From positions 702,562 to 766,561 of the forward strand of contig NZ_MJAH01000001.1 of assembly GCF_001746295.1 (NCBI RefSeq): a DNA stretch of 64,000 nucleotides. Reading direction: 5' to 3'. Each line of letters opens with the position of its first letter. Position 1 is the first letter of the stretch. The notes below the pieces were generated by a model, which had not been told where the DNA came from, made no database searches, and was given only the letters and a program-made list of their open reading frames with translations. Both the position numbers and the translations under genes were made by a program. Source of the stretch: Streptomyces sp. LUP47B. GTDB lineage: Bacteria; Actinomycetota; Actinomycetes; Streptomycetales; Streptomycetaceae. This document shows, in pieces, positions 19,184-28,518 of this stretch.

Positions 19184-19204
19184 CTGCCCAGCCCTGTGGG
19201 GCAG
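19184..19204. terminator. Weak hairpin between convergent genes
   Basis: CTGCCC and GGGCAG arms around a 9-base loop, located between the convergent oxidoreductase and membrane-protein genes. The short stem makes this tentative. Confidence 0.3.
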
Positions 19205-19263
19205 CCCGCCGCGCTGCCAAGTATCCGGACCAGTTCCCGCAGGCGAGGGTGGCCCAGCGTTCG

Positions 19264-20562
19264 CTACGCCGGGGCAGCGGTCTTCTCGGGCTCCGTCTCG
19301 GCGGGAATGCGGTGCAGTCCCTTACGGTCGTACCAGCCGGTCATGGCGAAGCCGAAGAGGACGGCTGCCGCGAGACCGACGGCCATCATGACCCAGCCCC
19401 GCGTCAGACCGGCGTCGGCCTGGGCGTCGTAGTAGAGGATCGAGCGGATGCCGCCGGTGATCTGCCGTAGCGGCTCGAACTCCGCAAGGAAGCGGTAGAA
19501 GCCGGGCAGCGCCTGAAGCGGCGTGGTGGCGTTGGCCGTTGGCACCGCCATCCCGATGAAGACCAGCGTGACCACCAGCATGCCCGGCGTACCGAACACG
19601 GCGAGCAGCGTGAGCGCACCGATCCCGGAGACCGCGATGGCACACACCGAGTACAGCCACAGCAGCGGCAGATGGGCGGCGTCCATGCCCATCAGGCCGA
19701 CCGCGCCCGCCATGACCAGCGTGCCCATCAGCAGGGACAGACCGGCCATGAGGGTGCTGCTGATGGCCAGGGTCTGCACCCTCGTCGCCCGGATCAGCGG
19801 GCGGTGGATGCGCAGCGGGCCCATGTCGTTGTGGGTGTAGCCGAGGGCGTGGTCGACCTGGCCGCTGATGACGTTGGCGGAGAGCATGCCGCAGACCACC
19901 AGGACGAGCGCGTAGTAGAACGCCGTCAGACCCAGACCGCTGTGCGAGTCGAGCGGATGCCCGTCCTTCACCGTGACGGCGGCCGGGTCGGCCAGGAAGA
20001 GGCGGGCCGCGGCGGGCAGTTCCGCCTGCCCGGGCCCGCTCTGGACGGTGAGCTCCTTGCCGATCTGAAGCGAGGCGCTCTCGGCCGCCTGCGTCGTCGC
20101 TGCCCGGGCCAGACTGGAGCCCACGCTGCCGGCGGACTGGTTGGTCAGCACCGTCAGCGACGGACGGGCCGGGGTCGCGGTGGTCGCTGTGCCGGTCAGT
20201 GCGGTGACGGAGGTGGTGAAGTCGGTGGGGACGACGAGCGCGCCGTACAGCTTGCCTTTGCCGAGCTCCTGCTTCATCTCCTTCTCGTCCATCGCCCTCC
20301 AGTCGATCTTGTCCCCGCTCTCGGTGGACTTCTTGATCGACTCGGAGATCTGAGCCCCCAGGTTGACCTGCTGGCCACCGACAGCGGCTCCCTTGTCGGC
20401 GTTGACCAGACCGACGGGCAGATTCTTCATGTGATCGACCGGGTCGATGTTGGCCCCGACGTAGAACACGGTGAACAGCAGCGCGAGGACGCCCGTGATG
20501 ACGCCGTTGGCGATCCACAGGGGTTTGGCACGCAGGACGCGGAACGGGTGAATCCCACTCAT
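19264..20562 (-). CDS. YhgE/Pip-like membrane protein (DUF3533/ABC-2 permease type)
   Basis: 432 aa. There is one N-terminal membrane segment (GVITGVLALLFTVFYVGA), then a large extracytoplasmic domain beginning near residue 42 (LPVGLVNADKGAAVGGQQVNLG, KLYGALVVP), and five or six C-terminal membrane helices. This is the plan of ABC-2-related exporters and the DUF3533/SNG1 group, which lack their own ATPase and are linked to export or drug tolerance. The start is supported by CGGAG. The region upstream has a CGTAAACCGATCAGTTTACG palindrome at 20741-20760. Confidence 0.8.
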   Translation of the reverse strand: MSGIHPFRVLRAKPLWIANGVITGVLALLFTVFYVGANIDPVDHMKNLPVGLVNADKGAAVGGQQVNLGAQISESIKKSTESGDKIDWRAMDEKEMKQELGKGKLYGALVVPTDFTTSVTALTGTATTATPARPSLTVLTNQSAGSVGSSLARAATTQAAESASLQIGKELTVQSGPGQAELPAAARLFLADPAAVTVKDGHPLDSHSGLGLTAFYYALVLVVCGMLSANVISGQVDHALGYTHNDMGPLRIHRPLIRATRVQTLAISSTLMAGLSLLMGTLVMAGAVGLMGMDAAHLPLLWLYSVCAIAVSGIGALTLLAVFGTPGMLVVTLVFIGMAVPTANATTPLQALPGFYRFLAEFEPLRQITGGIRSILYYDAQADAGLTRGWVMMAVGLAAAVLFGFAMTGWYDRKGLHRIPAETEPEKTAAPA

Positions 20563-20954
20563 GACTTACTCCGGTCTTGGACAACACACACTCATATCCA
20601 GAGAAGGCCGGACAGCTTCATTGCGGTCTCGGCGACCCTCGGAACCTTCAACCTCGGCACACACGGTCGTCGACGCGGAACCGGAGATGCAGCACGCCAC
20701 TGGAACTCCGACCGATGACACCGGTCGGTTTCACGGCCATCGTAAACCGATCAGTTTACGGATTCCAAGTCGGGGCGCTATTCCGTATCCCGGCAGCGCC
20801 AGGAAGCGGGATGCCGGCGCCGCCCCTGCCCTCGGGTCGCTTCGAGCCGAGAGTGGAGCGGCTCGCTTCAGGTCGCGCAAGCAGTTCCCCGCTGCACGGC
20901 TGGGGTACGCACCGATCCAGCGACCAACAGACCAACTGACGCGAGCCGGGAAGG
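20563..20954. other. Intergenic region holding an operator
   Basis: No gene. It holds the promoter region of the leftward membrane-protein gene including the palindrome at 20741. The part between 20770 and 20954, next to the end of the MRJP-like gene, shows nothing recognisable. Confidence 0.4.
20720..20760. promoter_or_regulatory. Paired TetR-type operator, GAAACCGATCGGTTTC family
   Basis: CGTAAACCGATCAGTTTACG (20741-20760) is a near-perfect palindrome. A half-related CCGGTCGGTTTCAC lies just before it at 20721. The same core recurs at 23809-23858 and 30737-30775. Confidence 0.65.
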
Positions 20955-22112
20955 TCAGACGAGCCTGACCGGTCCTGCGTCGATCGGCAGGCGGACCAGG
21001 AGATAGGGCTTGCGGCGCAGGTCCTTGCCCTCATGGAAGGGCGAGAGCCGGTTGAGCTGGTTGGCGATGGCGTACAGGTGTCGGTCCGAGGCGACGGACA
21101 GGGTGTCGACCCAGAGCAGATCGCTGCCCTGGGCGAGGGTCCGGTAGGTGCCGTTCGGGTTCCTGCGCCAGATCGCGTTGTGTTCCAGGTCGCCGCCGTA
21201 GAGCCGCCCCTTGTCGTCGCTCTCCAGGCCGTCGGCCATCGGCTTGAACCCCAGATCCTCGACCGTCGCCGCCACCTCGGTGTCTGTGGCGTCCGGGTCG
21301 GCGAGGGCGTCCGTGGACACGCTGTGCAGTCGGCGGCTGGACAGCGGGCAGTAGTAGAGGCGCGTGCCGTCGGCGCTGAGGGCGATGCCGTCGGAGCCGG
21401 TCTCGTAGTACGTGGGCTCGCCGCCCGCGGGGCGGACCATGAAGGGCTCGCCCGCGATGACCGGAAGGAACCGCTCGTCCGGGAGCGTCGAGGGGTGCCC
21501 GGTCAGTCGCCGCCAGGAGCGGCCCGTGGCGAGGTCGACCACGATCACGCCGTTGGAGCCGCCCGAGTCGGTGATGAAAGCCATGCCCCCGACGCCGCGC
21601 CGCAGGTCGAAGCGCACGTCGTTGGGGTAGCTGTTCGCCGGCACCGCCTCGGGCGGGAAGAGGATCTTCCGTACGATCCGGTTCGTGCGCAGGTCGACCG
21701 CCACGAGCTTCGGACCGCCGTAGGAGGACCCGGCGAACAGCGGGCTTCCGGTGTCGAGGATCCACAGCCGGTCGGCCGGGTCGACGACGACGCTCTGCAC
21801 CGACTGGAAGTGCCCGGCCAGGTCGGCGGCGTCCTGGCGGTTCACCTCGGCGTCGGGGTAGGCCACCGGCTTCCCGCCGCGCAGTTCGGCGACGGTGAAC
21901 GGGACGTCGTCGCCCCAGCGGGGAAAGTTGACGAAGACCCGGCCGCGGCGCGAGACGGTGACACCCGTCGGCATCGCACCCCAGAAGCGGGCAACGACCT
22001 CGTAGTGACCGGCTGTTGAACCCGAGGGGGAGGCGGAGGCGTAGGCGGGTCCCGCGAGTTGGGTGGCGGCCAGCGACGCGGTGGTCACCGTAAGGAACGT
22101 ACGTCGCTTCAT
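20955..22112 (-). CDS. Secreted major royal jelly/yellow-like protein (beta-propeller)
   Basis: 385 aa. The twin-arginine type signal KRRTFL and hydrophobic stretch end near PAYASA (residues 1-27), so export by Tat is likely. The mature part has repeated propeller blades: PTGVTVSRRGRVFVNFPRWGD, VVVDPADRLWILDTG, YPNDVRFDLRRGVGGMAFITD, DGIALSADGTRLYYCP and LESDDKGRLYGGD. These match the MRJP/yellow family, whose bacterial members are of unknown function and possibly bind small ligands or act as lactonase-like enzymes. It is monocistronic. Confidence 0.85.
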   Translation of the reverse strand: MKRRTFLTVTTASLAATQLAGPAYASASPSGSTAGHYEVVARFWGAMPTGVTVSRRGRVFVNFPRWGDDVPFTVAELRGGKPVAYPDAEVNRQDAADLAGHFQSVQSVVVDPADRLWILDTGSPLFAGSSYGGPKLVAVDLRTNRIVRKILFPPEAVPANSYPNDVRFDLRRGVGGMAFITDSGGSNGVIVVDLATGRSWRRLTGHPSTLPDERFLPVIAGEPFMVRPAGGEPTYYETGSDGIALSADGTRLYYCPLSSRRLHSVSTDALADPDATDTEVAATVEDLGFKPMADGLESDDKGRLYGGDLEHNAIWRRNPNGTYRTLAQGSDLLWVDTLSVASDRHLYAIANQLNRLSPFHEGKDLRRKPYLLVRLPIDAGPVRLV

Positions 22113-22398
22113 GGGAGGGTCTCCTGTTGGGTCAAGTTACTGAAAGGCGCGGCGAGTTGCCCGCATTACTTCGGCGCGCGTGGGAGCAGAGAGAATGGCG
22201 GGACGTTGCCGTGACCGGTGGAGGACGGTGCATCCAGCAGCCGCTCTCAGGAGTCGGTCTCGCCCGTGTGGTCAGGGCGAGCCGGGGTTCACCTGGACGG
22301 CAGGTACCTCGCGCGGTCCTGGGACCTGAAGCTGTCCGCCAGGGACACCGCCTGCGGCGGCCGCCAACTCTTGGAAGGGAAAGGGGTCGCTCTCAGGT

Positions 22399-22911
22399 CT
22401 ACCGGGCTGTCGGCCGCGTCTTCGCGACCATGCTGCGGTCCCCGAAGGTCACCATCGCGTGGATGGGCATGGTGCTGGCGCGCATGAGCGCCGCGAGGCC
22501 CCGGCGGCCCTGTTGGCGGGCGAGCTCCGGTCCCAGGGTGGTCATCAGGGCGGTGAGGGCCGGCATCGGACGCCCGAAGAGCGTGATCTCCTTGATCTTT
22601 GCCTCGTCGTCGAGCCGCAGCAACTGCACCTCCTCGAACGACTGCGCCCCCACCCGCGCCCGGTACACCAGCGCGTACGCGTCGCCCTCGCCGGTCTGGG
22701 TGTGGTAGCGGACGTCCTTCACCGCCGCGAACGCCGAGGTCAGGAAGTCACGCAGCTGGTCGGATCCCTCGAAGCGGAACTGCTCGGTGAGCGGCGAGCT
22801 GAGCACGACGTCCCGGCTCAGGCACGCGACCGCGGCGTCGACGTCACCGCGTTCCTCGGCGGAGCGCCAGCTCGCCACCGTGGCGGCCGCGGCGTGCAGG
22901 GTCTCTGACAT
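22399..22911 (-). CDS. NTF2-like (SnoaL-type) protein
   Basis: 170 aa. The N-terminal cone-fold part has VASWRSAEERGDVDAAVACLSRDVVLSSPL, a central YALVYRARVGAQSFEEVQLLRL, and a C-terminal extension of about 40 residues beyond a usual NTF2-like domain (ALTALMTTLGPELARQQG). The role may be isomerase, hydrolase or binding protein. It lies 65 bases downstream of the SDR gene on the same strand and is likely co-transcribed from the operator at 23809. Confidence 0.8.
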   Translation of the reverse strand: MSETLHAAAATVASWRSAEERGDVDAAVACLSRDVVLSSPLTEQFRFEGSDQLRDFLTSAFAAVKDVRYHTQTGEGDAYALVYRARVGAQSFEEVQLLRLDDEAKIKEITLFGRPMPALTALMTTLGPELARQQGRRGLAALMRASTMPIHAMVTFGDRSMVAKTRPTAR

Positions 22912-22976
22912 GAGTCTCTCCCGGAATCAACAGCGCGAACGAGCTTGTGGGTGCACGGGTTTGCGGGTGGCGGGTG

Positions 22977-23792
22977 TCAACCAGTGAGCTTGTTCATCGT
23001 GCGGATCTGCTTGTCCAGGACCCAGGCGGGGACGAAGCGGAGCAGGCGTGCGCGGCCGGCCATGGGGCCGGCGGCGTAGCTCAGTTTCGGCTTCTTGTCG
23101 GTGGCGGCGGTGACGATCGCCTTGGCGACGACGGCGGGGTCGTCGCCGTCCTTGATCGCTTCCGTCATCAGACGGTCGAAGATGCGCCTCTGGTCGGCGT
23201 AGGTCTGCAGGGGGGTGGCAGGCTTGGCGCTGTTGGCCTCGAATCCGGTGTTGGTGTAGGCGGGTTCGACGAGGAGCGAGCGGACGCCGTACTGCCGCAC
23301 CTCGTGGTCCAGGGACTGGGAGTAGCCCTCGATCGCGTGCTTGGACGCGCCGTAGACGGCCATGTAGGGAGCGGGGATGAAGCCCTGCACGGACGAGAGG
23401 TTGATGATGCGGCCGCGTCCCCGGGCACGCATGTGCGGCAGGACCTCTTTCACCATGCGCATGACCCCGAAGACGTTGATGTCGAAGACTCCCTGGGCCT
23501 GCTCGACCGAGGTTTCCTCGGCCGCGCCGATCGAGCCGATGCCGGCGTTGTTGACCAGGACGTCGATCCGCCCGAACCGCTCGATCACCTGCTGGACCGC
23601 GGCGCTGACCGACTTGTCACTGACCACGTCGAGGTCGAAGAACGTCACACCCCGCAGCGGGGCGACGCGTGAGGTGTCGCGGCCGGTGCCGACCACCTCG
23701 AAACCCGCCGCGACCAGCGCTAGCGCGGTCTGCTTGCCGATGCCGGAGGACGCGCCCGTCACCAGGGCCACCGGTCGATTTGTCGTCATCAT
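22977..23792 (-). CDS. SDR family oxidoreductase
   Basis: 271 aa classical short-chain dehydrogenase. TGASSGIG is at about residue 13, NNAG near 87, the catalytic Ser and YGASK near 150. The C-terminal extension with basic and hydrophobic residues (MAGRARLLRFVPAWVLDKQ) is typical of SDRs acting on lipophilic substrates. Double ATG start at 23792/23789. The promoter region has two copies of the ACCGATCGGT-type operator, so this gene and the NTF2-like gene downstream are probably repressed by a TetR protein. Confidence 0.9.
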   Translation of the reverse strand: MMTTNRPVALVTGASSGIGKQTALALVAAGFEVVGTGRDTSRVAPLRGVTFFDLDVVSDKSVSAAVQQVIERFGRIDVLVNNAGIGSIGAAEETSVEQAQGVFDINVFGVMRMVKEVLPHMRARGRGRIINLSSVQGFIPAPYMAVYGASKHAIEGYSQSLDHEVRQYGVRSLLVEPAYTNTGFEANSAKPATPLQTYADQRRIFDRLMTEAIKDGDDPAVVAKAIVTAATDKKPKLSYAAGPMAGRARLLRFVPAWVLDKQIRTMNKLTG

Positions 23793-23808
23793 GCACTCCC
23801 GAACTCCT

Positions 23809-23858
23809 GGGAAACCGATCGGTTTCCCCTTGGGTCCACTGTAAACCGATCAGTTTCC
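23809..23858. promoter_or_regulatory. Tandem TetR-type operators upstream of the SDR gene
   Basis: GGGAAACCGATCGGTTTCCC (23809-23828) is a perfect 20-base palindrome. GTAAACCGATCAGTTTCC (23841-23858) is a second, slightly degenerate copy 12 bases away. They immediately precede the leftward SDR start at 23792. Confidence 0.75.
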
Positions 23859-24672
23859 AGCGCGCAAGCCCAAGCGGCGAACTGAGCCAGGCCGCTCCGA
23901 CGGCCGACTGCGGGGCGAGCTGACCGGCGCCCGCCGGCTTGACGGCACGCGCCGGATGAGCAGGCAGGAAGGACGTGAAAGCACCATCGCCGCGCAGCGA
24001 ACGCGAGTTCGCACTCGGCCTGTCGGTGTTACGCAGCCGGACCTCTTGCGCCGCCTCCCGGGCGAGGAGGCGAGTCGTCGCCGCCTAGTGGCGGAGCACG
24101 GAAGATGCCCGCCTGGCGTTCGAGAGGGGCGCAAAGAATGGGGGACACGAGCGGGCCTCTCGCGCCATGGGCGGCCCCAATGGCGATCGGTGGCACGTGA
24201 CCGATCTCGGCACACCCGAAACGCCAGATACAACTACAGGGGTACGTCGTCGCAACAGCCATCGCCGCACGGGGCTGTGACGAGATCGGCGAGCGTCCGG
24301 ACCGGCTGCCAACAAGCCAAAGCGGCCCCCCGCCCGGCCGCCCATCATTCCGTTAGATCATGGCGACGATTCCGCCGAATGCGCCCCGGTGCGAATACGG
24401 ACAGTGGCAGCGGTCGGGGAGAGACCGGTCACTTGGCGGACCTGCATATGTACGGGCGCCCAGCGACAGCGGCAGGGTCGGTCCGGCGTGGACCAGGTCC
24501 CGGACGCACGCTCGCGGGGACGCGGGCGGTGGGTGATCCCCGCCGTTCAGCAGCTCTCACGACGCAACGGTCCCGCCATGGTTCGCGGCCACTCAGGCCG
24601 ATCGCCTTGCGTCGCTTCCGGACGGATGACGGGTATGGAATCCGCCCGACGAAGGGATCCGGGCCTGCGTGA
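23859..24672. other. Gene-free stretch of about 800 bases
   Basis: Several overlapping short frames exist on both strands but none has a ribosome site, consistent codon bias or recognisable similarity. No transposase trace was seen. Confidence 0.45.
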
Positions 24673-25314
24673 TCAGATCTGGTCGCTGATGGCCCGGTGG
24701 GCCGCGATGAACAGGGTGTGGCACAAGTCGATCAGTTCGTCGACGGTGGCGTTCTGGTGGCCGAGGGTCCAGTCCACGAGGAGTTCGTTGACCCCTCCGA
24801 CCAGGCTCATCGTGGTCATGGTGAGCCGGGTGGAGGAGGCTTTTGGGTCAGGGAGCGGTGCTACGACGGCGGCGACCATCGCGGCGAATTCGTGCAGGAC
24901 CTCACGGCGGCGTACTTCGAGGCGGGGGCTGGCGCCCACGACTTCGATGAGCACCAGGCGGGCCTTGCGGGCGTCGCCGGTCAGTGTCCGGATGAACACC
25001 TCGAGGCCTGCGTGCAGTTGGGCGTCGACATCGGGTGCGGCGGCGGCTGCGGCTTGCGCGGTTTCGGCTTGGATCGCAGTGATCAGCTCGTTGTAGACGC
25101 CGGCGAGAAGGTCTTCGCGGTCGCGGAACGACTCGTAGAAGTAGCGCTCGGTCAGTCCGGCATGCGAGCACACCTGCTTCACGGAGGCCGAGGCGTATCC
25201 GGCCGTGCCGAACAGGTCGAGGCCCGCCTGGATGAGGCGGGTGCGGCGCTCCTGCTGCCGTTGCGCCGCATCGCGTCCGCCATAGCGCCGCCCGGCGGTC
25301 TGTGTGCCGGTCAT
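24673..25314 (-). CDS. TetR family transcriptional regulator of the divergent oxygenase operon
   Basis: 213 aa from the ATG at 25314, chosen for AAGGGGA just upstream. The HTH region is RLIQAGLDLFGTAGYASASV, then GLTERYFYESFRDREDLLAGV. The C-terminal domain is all-helical with SLVGGVNELLVDWTLGHQN. It is divergent from a five-gene operon, and the 152 bases between them contain overlapping TGTCAG/CTGACA palindromes, the natural binding sites. The inducer is unknown but probably a hydrophobic compound handled by the operon. Confidence 0.9.
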   Translation of the reverse strand: MTGTQTAGRRYGGRDAAQRQQERRTRLIQAGLDLFGTAGYASASVKQVCSHAGLTERYFYESFRDREDLLAGVYNELITAIQAETAQAAAAAAPDVDAQLHAGLEVFIRTLTGDARKARLVLIEVVGASPRLEVRRREVLHEFAAMVAAVVAPLPDPKASSTRLTMTTMSLVGGVNELLVDWTLGHQNATVDELIDLCHTLFIAAHRAISDQI

Positions 25315-25352
25315 TTTTCCCCTTCGCAGAGGTGTTGACACCGGTGTGCTCC

Positions 25353-25400
25353 GAACTGACACTCTAGCTTGTCAGTTCATCTGACATGGCTTCATGTCAG
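25353..25400. promoter_or_regulatory. Clustered palindromic operators between tetR and the SDR-MBL-hydrolase-diiron-reductase operon
   Basis: GAACTGACA (25353-25361) pairs with TGTCAGTTC (25370-25378). TGTCAG (25370) pairs with CTGACA (25381-25386), and CTGACAT (25381) with ATGTCAG (25394-25400). Three overlapping inverted repeats sharing half-sites suggest cooperative binding and control in both directions. Confidence 0.75.
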
Positions 25401-25466
25401 AAACGTTCTGGGGCTGCTCGCCGCTCGGCGTTCCGCTCATGCTCAGGGCAAGGAAGGGGCTCGACC

Positions 25467-26378
25467 GTGGCAGCACCGCCCAGGCACCCGTACAGGTTCA
25501 GCCGGAGAAACCGCGACAGGCTCCCCCGCGCACAACCGCTGAGGGGCCGAGTGATCGCGGTTACCGGGGCGGGCCGCGGAATCGGGCGTGCCGTCGCAGC
25601 CCGGCTCGCCGCAGCCGGAGCCACGGTGGCGATCGGCGATCTGGACGCGGAGCTTGCCATGGAGACGGCTGGTGCCATCGGCGCGTACCCGGGTGGCCGA
25701 CTGCTCGGGCTGTCTCTGGACGTCACGGACACACCGTCCTTCGAACACTTCCTGAGCACCGTCGAGACCCGGCTGGGGCCGATCGACGTACTGATCAACA
25801 ACGCCGGAATCATGTGGGTGGGTCCCTTCGCGGAGGAACCGGAGGAAGCCGCCCTGCGCCAGTTCGACGTCAACGTCCACGGCGTACTGCGTGGGATGAA
25901 ACTCGCGATCCCGGGGATGCGGAAACGCGGTCGCGGCCACGTGGTGAACATCGCCTCCGCCGCCAGCAAGGTCGCCCCGCCCGGCGAGGCGACCTATGCC
26001 GCGACGAAACATGCCCTCCACGGTTACAGCACGGCCGTCCGCGCCGAACTGCGCGGATCCGGCGTGCAGGTGTCCCTGGTGATGCCCGGCGTCGTGGACA
26101 CCGAGCTGGCCGTGGGCACCGCGACCGGCCCCACCCGACGCCTGACGGCGGATCAGGTGGCCGACGCGGTGCTCGACGTCGTACTGCGCCCGCGGTTCGA
26201 GGTCTTCGTGCCACGCCAGGTGGCCGCCCTGACCCGGCTGGCCGCGGTGCTGCCGGGCCGTGCCCGCGACGCCCTGCATCACTTCCTTGTCCCCGACCAG
26301 CTCGCCGCCCTGTCCGACCGGTCGGTCCGCGCGGCCTACGAGCAGCGCACCCGGACCGCCCGCCACCCCGAAGGTTGA
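25467..26378 (+). CDS. SDR family oxidoreductase (first gene of the oxygenase operon)
   Basis: 303 aa from the GTG at 25467, which follows AAGGAAGGGG. TGAGRGIG is near residue 35, NNAG near 112, the Ser and YAATK catalytic set near 165-182, and a C-terminal extension (LPGRARDALHHFLVPDQL) as in SDRs working on lipids or steroids. It probably oxidises or reduces an alcohol/ketone intermediate. The next gene begins 4 bases after its stop, so translation is nearly continuous through the operon. Confidence 0.9.
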   Translation: MAAPPRHPYRFSRRNRDRLPRAQPLRGRVIAVTGAGRGIGRAVAARLAAAGATVAIGDLDAELAMETAGAIGAYPGGRLLGLSLDVTDTPSFEHFLSTVETRLGPIDVLINNAGIMWVGPFAEEPEEAALRQFDVNVHGVLRGMKLAIPGMRKRGRGHVVNIASAASKVAPPGEATYAATKHALHGYSTAVRAELRGSGVQVSLVMPGVVDTELAVGTATGPTRRLTADQVADAVLDVVLRPRFEVFVPRQVAALTRLAAVLPGRARDALHHFLVPDQLAALSDRSVRAAYEQRTRTARHPEG

Positions 26379-26382
26379 GCCC

Positions 26383-27519
26383 GTGACCACCACGCCCAAG
26401 CCGGCGCCCAGCGCGAAGAAGGCCCAGGACGTTGCCGCTCCGCGTCCCATCCCCGAATTCGAAGGTGTCCACGACGTATGGCCCCGCGGGGACCGGCTGC
26501 GCGCCGTGCGCAGCGCCGCGGCCTCCTACCGTGAGCGGTTCGTGCAGCAGGGCCGCATCCACGCCGTCCGCAGTTTCGACATCGCCGCCGCCCCGTACCC
26601 GACCCGGTTTGCCTTCCACGGTGCCGCTCTCGCCGTCAACCCGTTCGTGAGCATCGTCAACCGGATGCTCGTCGTGCAGTTCGACGGCTTCGACGGTGAG
26701 CCGAAAACACTGGTGTGGGAGCCGACCGTCGCCGCCGGAACGGCTCAAGCACCGTTCTACGCCCAGCTCAAGCGGCTGGGGGGGGAGTTTCTCACCGAGC
26801 ACGTCTTCGCCCGCTACTACCAGGATCCGGACACCGTCCTGCCCTCCTGCGGTCTGCGGCCCGAGGACGTGGACTACGTCAGCTTCGACCACCTGCACGT
26901 CCAGGACGTGCGCATGATCATGGGAAGTACCGGCGCCATTCCCGGCGAACTGGCGCCCCGTGAAGCGCTGTTCCCGCGCGCCCGGCTGTTGGTACACCGC
27001 AGGGAGCTGGGCACCTTCGAGTCGACGCATCCGATGCAGTGGGCCTGGTACGTCGACGGAGGCATGGACGGCGTACCAGAGGAGCGCGTCACCGCCTTCG
27101 ACGGCGATGTCGAACTCGGTGTCGGCGTCAGCCTGCTGTGGACCCCCGGCCATACGGACGGCAACCACTCCCTGGTACTCAACACCCCCGACGGGGTGTG
27201 GGTCTCCTCCGAGAACGGCATCTCGGCCGACAACTGGCAGCCCGAGCTCTCCCGCATCCCCGGGGTGCGCCGCCACGCCGCGTTCTACGGCCATGAGGTG
27301 GTGCCCAACGCCAACACCCTGGAGGACTCCCTCGACCAGTACGACTCCATGGTCAAGGAGAAGACCCTCGCCGACCCCAGCCGACGCGATCCGCGCTGGC
27401 TGCAGATCCTGCCCTCCTCGGAGCTGGCCCCCTTCAAGCGGCACTGGCCGGTGCGGCCCAGCTTCCTCCACGGCGGTCTGCACTACGGCGAACTGACCCC
27501 TTCCGGTGAAGGTCGATGA
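26383..27519 (+). CDS. MBL-fold metallo-hydrolase
   Basis: 378 aa from the GTG at 26383. Metallo-beta-lactamase fold signatures are FDHLHVQD near residue 167 (metal-binding His-X-His-X-Asp type) and WTPGHTDGNHSLVL near 256, with a later NWQPEL and HEVVPN region. The protein is larger than simple lactonases. Possible roles are thioester, lactone or ester hydrolysis. It starts 4 bases after the SDR stop and overlaps the next gene by 4 bases (ATGA), placing it firmly in the operon. Confidence 0.85.
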   Translation: MTTTPKPAPSAKKAQDVAAPRPIPEFEGVHDVWPRGDRLRAVRSAAASYRERFVQQGRIHAVRSFDIAAAPYPTRFAFHGAALAVNPFVSIVNRMLVVQFDGFDGEPKTLVWEPTVAAGTAQAPFYAQLKRLGGEFLTEHVFARYYQDPDTVLPSCGLRPEDVDYVSFDHLHVQDVRMIMGSTGAIPGELAPREALFPRARLLVHRRELGTFESTHPMQWAWYVDGGMDGVPEERVTAFDGDVELGVGVSLLWTPGHTDGNHSLVLNTPDGVWVSSENGISADNWQPELSRIPGVRRHAAFYGHEVVPNANTLEDSLDQYDSMVKEKTLADPSRRDPRWLQILPSSELAPFKRHWPVRPSFLHGGLHYGELTPSGEGR

Positions 27520-28439
27520 CCGGCCCGGCTGCCCGCCGCATCGCTGCTGACGGCGTGGAGTTGGCCGCCTACCAATGGGGAGCGTCCACGGCTCCTCCGG
27601 TGGTGCTGGTCCACGGCTATCCGGACACCAGCGCCGTGTGGCGCCCGGTCGCCGAGCGCCTGGCCGACCGCTTCCACGTCACCGCCTTCGACGTGCGGGG
27701 AGCCGGTGCCTCCGACCGGCCAAGGGGTCTGCGCGCCTACCGGATGTCCCGCCTGGAAGCCGACCTGGAGGCGGTTCTCGACGCCGTGAGCCCCGACCGC
27801 CCGGTGCACCTGGTCGGACACGACTGGGGATCGATCCACTCCTGGGAGTCGGTCACCGGCACCCGACTGGCCGGGCGGTTCGCCTCGTTCACCTCCATCT
27901 CCGGCCCCTGCCTGGACCACGTCGGCCACCTGATCCGGGCCCGCCTCCGGCCGCGGCATCCGGATCTGCCGAAGATGCTGAGGCAGGCCGCACGGTCCTG
28001 GTACATCGCCTACTTCCATATCCCGCTCCTGCCCGCCCTGACCTGGCGAGCACTGGGACACCGCTGGCGCGCCTTCCTCACCGGCTCTCAAGGTGTGCCC
28101 GGGAACACCCCCTACCCCGCGCCGACGCTGGCCCACGACGCCGCGTCCGGCACCGCGCTGTACCGCGCCAACATGCTGCCCCGCCTGCTGCGTCCCCGGG
28201 ACCGGCGAACCACCGTCCCGGTTCAACTCATCATCCCCACCCGCGACTTCTGCGTCACCCCGGTGCTGTCCTACGGAGCGGAGCACTGGACGGGCCAGAT
28301 ACAACGGCGCCCGATCGACGCCGGGCACTGGGCACAGCTCAGCCACCCCGAGCAGGTCGCGTCCCTGATCGCGGAATTCGCCCACCGCGTCGAAAACGGC
28401 GCCCGCCGCACTCCGGACCACACCGACCAACCGATCTGA
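27516..28439 (+). CDS. Alpha/beta hydrolase, epoxide hydrolase/dehalogenase-like
   Basis: 307 aa. The oxyanion-hole motif is VVLVHGYPDTS near residue 30, the nucleophile elbow VGHDWGS near 104 has Asp rather than Ser, as in epoxide hydrolases and haloalkane dehalogenases, and the catalytic His is in DAGHWAQL near 275. A cap domain lies between. Asp as nucleophile suggests hydration of an epoxide made by an oxygenase, consistent with the two redox genes downstream. The start overlaps the preceding stop. Confidence 0.88.
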   Translation: MTGPAARRIAADGVELAAYQWGASTAPPVVLVHGYPDTSAVWRPVAERLADRFHVTAFDVRGAGASDRPRGLRAYRMSRLEADLEAVLDAVSPDRPVHLVGHDWGSIHSWESVTGTRLAGRFASFTSISGPCLDHVGHLIRARLRPRHPDLPKMLRQAARSWYIAYFHIPLLPALTWRALGHRWRAFLTGSQGVPGNTPYPAPTLAHDAASGTALYRANMLPRLLRPRDRRTTVPVQLIIPTRDFCVTPVLSYGAEHWTGQIQRRPIDAGHWAQLSHPEQVASLIAEFAHRVENGARRTPDHTDQPI

Positions 28440-28518
28440 CGGCGCAACAGACCCGCAGTACTGGACGACTGCCTGACCGCCCCTTCGCACACACCGATCG
28501 CCGAGGGAGGAACTTCTC

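Noticed and set aside
23956..24672. A 238-codon rightward frame
   Set aside because: Arg-rich, no start signal, and overlapping frames on the other strand are equally long. No conserved motif.
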